From: Prevotella sp.
GTDB taxonomy: Bacteria > Bacteroidota > Bacteroidia > Bacteroidales > Bacteroidaceae
Length of the DNA stretch: 64,000 bases
Reading direction: 5' to 3'
Assembly (NCBI GenBank): GCA_017475265.1
Contig: JAFVFY010000075.1
Location: 1 to 64,000 of the forward strand
Positions within the stretch are counted from its first letter, which is position 1. Each line of letters begins with the position of its first letter. The notes under the pieces are model-generated. The model saw nothing but the letters and a program-made list of their open reading frames with translations, had not been told where the DNA came from and did not search any database. The position numbers and the translations under genes were made by a program. Shown here piece after piece: positions 26,270-33,256 of the stretch.

Positions 26270-27043
26270 TTACTTCACCAGTTCTGCTTCCAGTTCCTCG
26301 GCAGAGAGACGGAGATGGAACTGCCCGGCGTGGGCTGTGGAGATGCTGCCTGTCTCCTCGCTGACGATGATGCAGAGGGCATCGCTTTCCTGACTCATGC
26401 CTAGGGCGGCACGGTGGCGAAGGCCGAGTTCCTTGGGAATGTCGAGGTCGTGGCTCACGGGGAGGATGCATCCTGCGGCACGCAAACGGTTACGGGAGAT
26501 GATGAGCGCTCCGTCGTGCAGGGGAGAGTTCTTGAAGAAGATGTTCTCGATGAGGCGCTGGTTCACGTTGGCATCGATGATGTCGCCCGTGGAGATGATG
26601 TCGTCGAGCGGCACGTTGCGCTCCAAGACGATGAGGGCTCCCACCTTGTTTTTCGACATGGACATACATGCCATGACCACGGGCATGATGCTGCGACGCA
26701 GACGGTCGCGGTCGGCAGTGGTGGTGTCGCCGTGCTTCGTGGCGAAGAGGCGCATCAAAGTGCGTATGCGCTGATGGCCGCCGAGGTTGTAGAGGAACTT
26801 ACGGATGTCGTCCTGGAAGATGACGATGATGGCAATCACACCCACGGAGACGAGCTTGTCGAGGATGGTGCCGAGGAGGCGCATTTCCAGTATCTGAGAT
26901 ACGAACACCCACACCACGATGAACATGATGATGCCCATGAAGGCGTTGAGCGAGCGCGACTCGCGCATCAGCCGGTAGACATAGAAAAGCAACAAGGCTA
27001 CCAGCAGTATGTCGATGAAGTCCTTAAGGCTGAAATCAATCAC
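26270..27043 (-). CDS. cdaA: Diadenylate cyclase CdaA
   Basis: 257 residues. Three N-terminal membrane helices (about 10-75), then the DisA_N cyclase domain (about 95-240) with the two signature motifs, DGA in NSPLHDGALIISRNRLRAAGC and RHR in LGLRHRAALGMSQESDA. It condenses two ATP to cyclic di-AMP, which controls turgor and potassium or osmolyte transport in the groups where it is studied. In Bacteroidetes the gene commonly follows folP on the same strand, as here with 55 bases between. No CdaR partner is present. Confidence 0.93.
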   Translation of the reverse strand: MIDFSLKDFIDILLVALLLFYVYRLMRESRSLNAFMGIIMFIVVWVFVSQILEMRLLGTILDKLVSVGVIAIIVIFQDDIRKFLYNLGGHQRIRTLMRLFATKHGDTTTADRDRLRRSIMPVVMACMSMSKNKVGALIVLERNVPLDDIISTGDIIDANVNQRLIENIFFKNSPLHDGALIISRNRLRAAGCILPVSHDLDIPKELGLRHRAALGMSQESDALCIIVSEETGSISTAHAGQFHLRLSAEELEAELVK

Positions 27044-27098
27044 TTTTTCTGGGGGAGTTAAAGGGAGTTAGGGGAGAGTTAAAGGGAGTTAAAGGACG
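27044..27098. repeat. GGGAGTTAAAGGGAGTTA repeat between folP and cdaA
   Basis: Three to four units of GGGAGTTAAA(GGGAGTTA). Same family as the large array at 55215-55526. Confidence 0.75.
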
Positions 27099-27968
27099 TT
27101 ACTGTTGTGGGGAGGGGAGTGGGAGGGAGAATTGTGCAAAAAGGTGGAGGAGCTGGACGGCTTCCTTCACGTCGTGGACGCGGAGGATGTTGGCTCCCTT
27201 CAAGAGGGCTACGGCATGGAGGGCGGTAGTGCCGTTAAGGGCTTCCTCGGGGGTGATGCCCAGCGGCTTGTAAATCATAGACTTGCGGGAGATGCCCACA
27301 AGAATGGGCAGCTCCATGACCTGCAGCCGCTCCATCTGGGCGAGCAGCTCGTAGTTCTGCTCCACGGTCTTGCCGAAGCCGAAGCCAGGGTCGAGGATGA
27401 TGTCCTTGTGGCCTAGGGAGCGGAGGCGTTCCACCTCGGTGGCAAAGAAGAGCAGGGTTTCGCGCAGTGTGGGTTGCTGGGAGGTGAGGATGTAGGGGAC
27501 GGCTGGATGTGCCGCGCAACTTGCGCGGCCTATGGGACACGAGACGGGGACACGGCCTACGGAAGAAGAGACAGGGGCAGATGTGGTGCCGCCCTGCAGG
27601 GGACCTACGTCGTTGATGATGTCGGCACCCAGTTCCTCGACGGCCATGCGGGCCACGTCGGGACGGTTGGTGTCTACGGAGATGACGGCATCGGGAACCT
27701 CACGGCGCACGATGGGCAGTGCCAGGCGTAGCCGCGCCATCTCCTCTTCCTCGCTGACGGGCGTGCTGCCCGGGCGTGTGGAGCAGGCTCCCACGTCGAT
27801 AATGGCTCCTCCCTCGTCGACTATCTGCCAAGCACGGACGGCAATGGCCTCCTCCGTCTGCACGCGGCTTCCGGCATAGAACGAGTCGGGCGTGACGTTC
27901 AGGATACCCATCACCACGGGGTGGCTCAGGTCCATCAGACGACCGCGTATGTTTAGGGTGTATTGCAT
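27099..27968 (-). CDS. folP: Dihydropteroate synthase
   Basis: About 289 residues from the ATG at 27968, which starts the family's usual N-terminus (MQYTLNIRGRLMDLSHP); a longer in-frame start at 28049 would pass through a CAAAGGTA promoter box. Pterin-binding motifs are clear: VVMGILNVTPDSF, GGAIIDVGACSTRPGS, VISVDTNRPDVA, ADIINDVG, DIILDPGFGFGKT, VGISRKSMI. It joins p-aminobenzoate to the pterin diphosphate in folate synthesis. After ADIINDVGPLQGG about 27 residues (SVGRVPVSCPIGRASCAAH part) replace the usual short loop and come from repeat DNA at 27508-27582. The C-terminus (LPLPSPQQ) is also encoded by GGGGAGGGGAGTGGG repeat-like DNA. Confidence 0.92.
   Translation of the reverse strand: MQYTLNIRGRLMDLSHPVVMGILNVTPDSFYAGSRVQTEEAIAVRAWQIVDEGGAIIDVGACSTRPGSTPVSEEEEMARLRLALPIVRREVPDAVISVDTNRPDVARMAVEELGADIINDVGPLQGGTTSAPVSSSVGRVPVSCPIGRASCAAHPAVPYILTSQQPTLRETLLFFATEVERLRSLGHKDIILDPGFGFGKTVEQNYELLAQMERLQVMELPILVGISRKSMIYKPLGITPEEALNGTTALHAVALLKGANILRVHDVKEAVQLLHLFAQFSLPLPSPQQ
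27508..27582. repeat. In-frame palindromic insertion in folP
   Basis: GCCGCGCAACTTGCGCGGC is a perfect inverted repeat around one central base; it is followed by a GACACGAGACGGGGACACGG repeat. Together they add about 25 residues in a loop of FolP after strand 4. Confidence 0.7.
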
Positions 27969-28072
27969 ACAGTTTCTAGTGAATAGGTAGGGACACATTC
28001 TGGTATTTGTCCGCAAACTCGGTGCAAAGGTAAGCTTTTTTTGCGGCATAATGCCTATCTTTGGGAAAAAAT

Positions 28073-28104
28073 TTTGGCTGTTTCACAAATTATTCTTATC
28101 TTTG
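28073..28104 (+). promoter_or_regulatory. Promoter of the AMP-dependent synthetase gene
   Basis: TTTGG at 28073-28077 and TATCTTTG at 28097-28104 with 19 bases between, 26 bases before the ATG at 28131. Confidence 0.75.
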
Positions 28105-28130
28105 CCGCGAATAATCAAAAAATCAGTGCC

Positions 28131-29939
28131 ATGCAAATCAACAGTCATCTGTCTCGTCTTATTCACGATGTGGCCGCCCAGTATGGCGACCGTGAGGCTC
28201 TCATCTACAAGAATTTCGGTGGCAAACTGTGGAAGTCGTGCTCCTGGCGACAGTTCGATAATGTCGTCAGTCAGGTGTCGCGTGCCATGCTCCAGCTGGG
28301 CATCGGCGTGCAGGAGAACGTGGGCGTGTTCTCGCAGAACAGCGTGCAGTATCTCTTCACCGACTTTGGGGCCTGGGGCATCCGTGCCGTCACCATTCCC
28401 TTCTACGCTACCAGTTCGGAACAGCAGATACAGTTCATCATTAACGACGCTCAGATACGCTTCCTCTTCGTGGGTGAGCAGGAACAGTACGACAAGGCAC
28501 GCCGCGTCTTCACCACGTGCAGCTCGCTGGAACGCATCATCGTCTACGACCCTGCCGTGCATCTGGAGCCTGAAGATCCCACGGCGATGTCGTTTGATGA
28601 CTTCCTGAAATTGGGCGAGGGAGGAAATAATGAGTCGCGGGTGGCGCAGCTGAAGGCCGAGGCCACCATGGACGACATTGCCAACATCCTCTATACCAGC
28701 GGCACGACGGGCGACTCGAAGGGTGTCATCCTGACCATGGGTCAGTATTATGCCGCCATGGAGGCCAACAACAAGTGCGTGCCCGTGACCGACAAGGACC
28801 GCGTGCTCAACTTCCTGCCCTTCACGCATATCTTCGAGAAAGGCTGGAAGATACTGTGCATCACCGAGGGTGCCACACTTATCGTGAACACCCGTCCGCA
28901 GGAAGTGCAGCAGTCGATGCGCGAGACCCACCCCACGTGCATGTGCAGCGTGCCCCGCTTCTGGGAGAAGGTCTACATGGGCGTGCAGGAGAAGATAGAG
29001 AGCAGCGGCGCCCTGCAGCGCAAGCTCTTCCGCCACGCGCTGGAGGTAGGCCGTCGGCACAACATAGAGTATCTCGCCGCAGGAAAGGAGCCGCCGATGG
29101 CACTCCACCTGGAGTATCAGGTGCTCAACAAGACTATCTTCTCGCTCGTGCGCAAGGAACTGGGTCTGGAGAACGCCCATTTCTTCCCCACGGCAGGTTC
29201 CACGGTGTCGCCCCACGTTGAGGAGTTCGTCCATTCCATCGGTATCTTCATGGACGTGGGCTATGGCCTTACCGAGAGTCTGGCCACCGTCAGCTGCCTG
29301 CACCTCGACAAGCCCTTCACCGTGGGCAGCGTCGGCATACCCATCGACAGCATCAGCGTGCGCATTGCCGATGATGGCGAGGTGCTGCTCAAGGGTCCCA
29401 CCATCACCAAGGGATATTACAAGCGCGATGACCTGACCAAACAGGCCTTTACCGAGGATGGCTACTTCCGCACTGGCGATTCGGGCTACTTGAAGGACGG
29501 CGAGCTGTTCCTCAAGGAGCGCATCAAGGACCTCTACAAGACCTCCAACGGCAAGTACATCGCCCCGCAGATGATAGAGTCGAAGCTGTTGGTAGACAAG
29601 TACATCGACCAGCTGGCCATCATTGCCGACGAGCGTAAGTTCGTCTCGGCCCTCATCGTGCCGGAGTACAAGCTGCTCGAGGAGTATGCCCGCCAGAACG
29701 GCATTGCCTTCAACAGTCGTGAGGAGCTCTGTAAGGACAAGCGTATCTACCGCATGATGATGGAGCGCATCGACACCCTGCAGCAGCAACTGGCTCACTA
29801 CGAGCAGGTGAAACGCTTCGTGCTGTTGCCACATCCTTTCTCGCTACAGCGTGGCGAGTTGACGAACACGCTGAAAATCAAGCGCCGCGTGCTCAATGAG
29901 AACTACAAGGAGGAAATAGAAAAGATGTACGAGGAGTAG
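28131..29939 (+). CDS. Long-chain fatty acid-CoA ligase-like AMP-binding enzyme
   Basis: 602 residues from ATG 28131; the in-frame start 90 bases earlier lies in front of the promoter and is rejected. ANL superfamily: P-loop ILYTSGTTGDSKGVILT near 184, FLPFTHIFEKGW near 226, FPTAGSTVSPHVEEF near 351, GYGLTESLATVSC near 378, motif GYFRTGDSGYLKDGELFLKER near 443, and KTSNGKYIAPQMIES near 468. The large N-terminal domain and LPFTH motif place it with FadD15/ACSL-type long-chain ligases. Role: activation of exogenous or recycled fatty acids. It is monocistronic and convergent with the next gene. Confidence 0.88.
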   Translation: MQINSHLSRLIHDVAAQYGDREALIYKNFGGKLWKSCSWRQFDNVVSQVSRAMLQLGIGVQENVGVFSQNSVQYLFTDFGAWGIRAVTIPFYATSSEQQIQFIINDAQIRFLFVGEQEQYDKARRVFTTCSSLERIIVYDPAVHLEPEDPTAMSFDDFLKLGEGGNNESRVAQLKAEATMDDIANILYTSGTTGDSKGVILTMGQYYAAMEANNKCVPVTDKDRVLNFLPFTHIFEKGWKILCITEGATLIVNTRPQEVQQSMRETHPTCMCSVPRFWEKVYMGVQEKIESSGALQRKLFRHALEVGRRHNIEYLAAGKEPPMALHLEYQVLNKTIFSLVRKELGLENAHFFPTAGSTVSPHVEEFVHSIGIFMDVGYGLTESLATVSCLHLDKPFTVGSVGIPIDSISVRIADDGEVLLKGPTITKGYYKRDDLTKQAFTEDGYFRTGDSGYLKDGELFLKERIKDLYKTSNGKYIAPQMIESKLLVDKYIDQLAIIADERKFVSALIVPEYKLLEEYARQNGIAFNSREELCKDKRIYRMMMERIDTLQQQLAHYEQVKRFVLLPHPFSLQRGELTNTLKIKRRVLNENYKEEIEKMYEE

Positions 29940-29948
29940 AGTAATCCA

Positions 29949-30716
29949 TTATTCCTCTTTCACGACGATGCGGCCTTCGGGCTGGGCATCGACAACTTTT
30001 CCCTGCGCTGCCATGCGCTGGAAGTAGTTGGCGATGATATAGCGCGAGTTGTTCTTATCCTCCTTAGGAGAGTTCAGGTCGGTGCCACTTTTGAAGGCCG
30101 TTAGTCCGTCGTTGCCCTGTGCCACGTAGTCGATGGTGGTAATACGGTAACTAGCCGTTGGATCGATTTCCTTACCGTGCAGACGTGCGGAGAGCAGCTT
30201 GCCGTCGCGACTGATGACAAGCTCCACGCCGTGGCTGACACACTCGCCACCGCGCTTGGCTATCTGCGAGAAGAGTTCGAGCACCTTCTCGCCAGTAAGG
30301 GTGATAAAACAGATTTTGTTCTCGAAAGGAGCCACGTCGAGCACGTCGCCGTAGGTCACCTTGCCCTTGACGAGGGCAGCACGTATTCCACCAATATTAT
30401 ATATGCCGAAGTCAGGCTTCTCGCCATATTCGTCAGACATGGCCACCAGAATGTCAGGCAGCAGGTTAGAAAGGTTGCTCTCAGGACGAACGGCAGCCAT
30501 GTCGCGTGCCACCTCGCCAAGCACCGGCTCCATCACAGAGTCCACCTTTTGCTTGTAGGGTGCGAGGAAGGCAGCTGCCTGAGCATCGGGATGGGCATCG
30601 TATCGGCTGTCGATGACGATGCGCTGGCGGCTGACGTCGCCCAACGTGTAATGGCTCTTGCAGGCGGCAAGAACAAGCGAGGCCGTGCTGCAGAGCAATA
30701 AGAAGGTATATTTCAT
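29949..30716 (-). CDS. Lipoprotein with 5'-nucleotidase C-terminal domain only
   Basis: 255 residues. Lipoprotein signal with lipobox LVLAAC (Cys19). The remainder matches the C-terminal substrate-binding domain of UshA-type 5'-nucleotidases: NLLPDILVAMSD, DFGIYNIGGIRAALVKGKVTYGDVLDVAPFEN, ELFSQIAKRGG, YRITTIDYVAQGNDG. The metallophosphatase half, usually an adjacent gene in Bacteroides, is not present on either side: upstream is the response regulator (six bases away) and downstream the convergent ligase. So it binds nucleotides or works with a distant partner. Confidence 0.85.
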   Translation of the reverse strand: MKYTFLLLCSTASLVLAACKSHYTLGDVSRQRIVIDSRYDAHPDAQAAAFLAPYKQKVDSVMEPVLGEVARDMAAVRPESNLSNLLPDILVAMSDEYGEKPDFGIYNIGGIRAALVKGKVTYGDVLDVAPFENKICFITLTGEKVLELFSQIAKRGGECVSHGVELVISRDGKLLSARLHGKEIDPTASYRITTIDYVAQGNDGLTAFKSGTDLNSPKEDKNNSRYIIANYFQRMAAQGKVVDAQPEGRIVVKEE

Positions 30717-30722
30717 GTTTGT

Positions 30723-31085
30723 TTATTCGTCGGGTGTCAGGTGATTTGCGATAATCTCCAGACACTGTACGCAGTTCACGGGCTTTGCCAGGAAATCGTC
30801 GCAACCAGCGGCTATGGCGGCATTGCGGTCGCTGTCAAAAACATTGGCCGTCAGGGCGATGATGGGTAGGTCGGGGTTGGTCTCCTTCAGATGGCTAGTG
30901 GCCTCCAGTCCGTCCATGACAGGCATCTTCACATCCATCAGCACGAGGTCAATGCCACCGTTGGCTACAATGTCGATGGCTTCCTGTCCGTCGTGGGCAC
31001 GTACTACCTCGTAGTGACCGCGCAGGATGTAGGTCATGAGGATGTAATTACTGTCGTTATCTTCTGCAACTAATATCCTTTTCAT
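30723..31085 (-). CDS. Single-domain response regulator (CheY-like)
   Basis: 120 residues, receiver domain only. Acidic pocket EDND at 8-11, phospho-acceptor Asp in LVLMDVKMPVMDG, switch Thr in IIALTANVF, conserved Lys in FLAKPVN. No output domain, so it probably acts as a phosphorelay intermediate or receives from a hybrid kinase elsewhere. It is six bases upstream of the 5'-nucleotidase-like lipoprotein gene, possibly co-transcribed. A minus-strand TACTTTTG box lies at 31127-31120. Confidence 0.9.
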   Translation of the reverse strand: MKRILVAEDNDSNYILMTYILRGHYEVVRAHDGQEAIDIVANGGIDLVLMDVKMPVMDGLEATSHLKETNPDLPIIALTANVFDSDRNAAIAAGCDDFLAKPVNCVQCLEIIANHLTPDE

Positions 31086-31147
31086 AAGCTCAGGTTTTGG
31101 TGTTTTCGTTAATTTGTTACAAAAGTAGTGATTATTTCTGATAAACC

Positions 31148-31179
31148 TTTGCTCTTTTGGGAACTTTTAACTAAATTTG
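31148..31179 (+). promoter_or_regulatory. Promoter of GH51 gene
   Basis: TTTG at 31148-31151 and TAAATTTG at 31172-31179 with 20 bases between, about 47 bases before the ATG. Confidence 0.6.
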
Positions 31180-31225
31180 CACGTCTAACTACGTTACTAA
31201 CCCAATTAATACTACTTGACCAATT

Positions 31226-33256
31226 ATGAAAATGAGAAATCTCTCTCTCACCCTGGCCTTGGCGGCATCGCTCTCGGCGCAGGCTCAGCACGTGATGGAT
31301 GTGCAGACACAAAAGCTCGGTGCCCCCGTCCAGAGCACCATGTACGGCATCTTCTTCGAGGACATCAACTACGCAGCCGACGGCGGTCTCTATGCCGAGC
31401 TGGTGATGAACCGTTCGTTTGAGTTTCCCAACCATTTTGCCGGATGGGACATCTCGGGCAAGGTGACACTGAAGGACGACGGCCCCTTCGACAAGAACCC
31501 CCACTATGTGCGTCTGGCTCCTTCGGGCCACAGCGACAAGCACACGATGATAGAGAACCAAGGTTTCTTCGGCATAGGCGTGAAGGGCGGCGAGGAATAT
31601 CGTTTCTCCGTCTGGGCACGAGTTCCCGATGGCGGTAGTGCCAAGCTCTGGATAGACCTCGTGGATAACGCCACGATGAGCGATGACCAGAAGCTGGGCA
31701 ACGCCAGCGTGGATGTCAGCGGCAAGGAATGGAAGAAATACACCACTATTATTAAGCCCAGGCGCACCTTCGACAAGGCTCATCTCCGCCTTTGGGGCGA
31801 TGGCAAGGTGACGACCGACGTGGAGCACGTCTCGCTCTTCCCTGTCAAGACGTGGAAAGGTCGTGAGAACGGTATGCGTCAGGACTTGGCACAAGCCTTG
31901 AACGACATGCGTCCTGGCGTGTTCCGCTTCCCCGGCGGCTGCATCGTTGAGGGCACCGACCTTGAGACTCGCTACCAGTGGAAGAACAGCGTAGGCCCAG
32001 TGGAGAACCGTCCGCTGAACGAGAACCGTTGGCACTATACCTTTACCAGCCGTTACTTCCCCAACTACTATCAGTCTTACGGCCTCGGCTTCTTCGAGTT
32101 CTTCCAGCTCTGCGAGGACTTTGGTTGCGAGCCGCTGCCGGTCATCTCTTGCGGACTGAGCTGCCAGTTCCAGAACCCCGACCCCACGAAACCTGGTGTG
32201 CACGTGCCCGTCGATGCCCTCGATGACTATATCCAGGATGCCCTCGACCTCGTGGAGTTCGCCAATGGCCCTGCCGACTCCAAGTGGGGCAAGGTGCGCG
32301 CCGACATGGGACACCCCGAGCCCTTCAACCTGAAGTTCCTCGGCGTGGGCAACGAGCAGTGGGACTACGACGAGAAGCACGGCGGCTACGGCCCCGTTTT
32401 CACCGAGCGCCTGAAGAAATTCAGCGATGCCCTGCGTGCCAAATATCCGACGTTGAAGCTTATCGGCACCACTGGCCCGAACTCTGAGGGCTGGGACTTC
32501 GACCTCTTGCAGCCCCGCATGAAGGAGCTGAAGGTGGACCTCTACGACGAGCACTACTACCGCAACGAGCAGTGGTTCCTCTCGCATGGCCTGCGCTATG
32601 ACTCGTATGACCGTAAGGGGCCGCGCGTCTTTGCCGGTGAGTATGCTTGCCACGGCAAGGGCAAGAAATGGAATCATTTCGAGACTTCGCTCTACGAGGC
32701 TGCCCACATGACGGGCATTGAGCGCAATGCCGACATCGTCCACATGGCTACCTACGCCCCGCTCTTCGCCCACGTCGAGGGCTGGCAGTGGCGTCCCGAT
32801 GCCATTTGGTACGACAACCTGCGTTCCTTCAAATCGGTGAGCTACTATGTGCAGCAGCTGTTTGCCATGAACAAGGGTACCAACGTGCTCTCGCTGACCA
32901 CGGTTCCCGACGGGGCCAAGAAGCCGGTGCCCGTGGCCGGACAGGACGGCATGGACGGGCTCTTCGCCTCTGCCGTCTATGATGCACCGACGGGCGAGGT
33001 CATCGTCAAGGTGGTGAACACGTCGAAGCAGGCACAGCCCATCACCCTCAACCTCATCGGCATGAAGAATGGCGGTACGGCACAGACGCTGACGCTGCAC
33101 CACGACGGCTCGCTGGACGACGAGAACACCCTCGACCATCCCGACCTGATTTGTCCCGTCAGCGGCACGGCCAACGTCATCGCTGGAAAGAAGGCTGCCA
33201 CGCTCGAAGACCGTCTGCCCGCCATGACCTTCCGCCTGTATAGGATTAAGAAGTAA
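31226..33256 (+). CDS. GH51 alpha-L-arabinofuranosidase, secreted
   Basis: 676 residues, signal peptide 1-21. A carbohydrate-binding-like N-terminal sandwich (about 50-205) precedes the GH51 TIM barrel. The acid/base is probably Glu377 in FLGVGNEQWDY and the nucleophile Glu442 in DLYDEHYYRNEQW; PGGCIVEGTDLETRYQWK near 237 is also typical. A C-terminal beta domain closes the protein. It removes terminal arabinofuranose from arabinoxylan or arabinan. The stop codon is immediately adjacent to the stop of the opposite-strand gene. Confidence 0.92.
   Translation: MKMRNLSLTLALAASLSAQAQHVMDVQTQKLGAPVQSTMYGIFFEDINYAADGGLYAELVMNRSFEFPNHFAGWDISGKVTLKDDGPFDKNPHYVRLAPSGHSDKHTMIENQGFFGIGVKGGEEYRFSVWARVPDGGSAKLWIDLVDNATMSDDQKLGNASVDVSGKEWKKYTTIIKPRRTFDKAHLRLWGDGKVTTDVEHVSLFPVKTWKGRENGMRQDLAQALNDMRPGVFRFPGGCIVEGTDLETRYQWKNSVGPVENRPLNENRWHYTFTSRYFPNYYQSYGLGFFEFFQLCEDFGCEPLPVISCGLSCQFQNPDPTKPGVHVPVDALDDYIQDALDLVEFANGPADSKWGKVRADMGHPEPFNLKFLGVGNEQWDYDEKHGGYGPVFTERLKKFSDALRAKYPTLKLIGTTGPNSEGWDFDLLQPRMKELKVDLYDEHYYRNEQWFLSHGLRYDSYDRKGPRVFAGEYACHGKGKKWNHFETSLYEAAHMTGIERNADIVHMATYAPLFAHVEGWQWRPDAIWYDNLRSFKSVSYYVQQLFAMNKGTNVLSLTTVPDGAKKPVPVAGQDGMDGLFASAVYDAPTGEVIVKVVNTSKQAQPITLNLIGMKNGGTAQTLTLHHDGSLDDENTLDHPDLICPVSGTANVIAGKKAATLEDRLPAMTFRLYRIKK

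Noticed and set aside
31109..33139. Open frame of 676 codons on the minus strand opposite the GH51 gene
   Set aside because: It is antisense to a gene with complete GH51 motifs and has no recognisable family; long antisense frames are expected from the codon bias here. The same reasoning removes the long antisense frames at 28083-29834, 52130-53488, 57525-58280 and 60202-61410.
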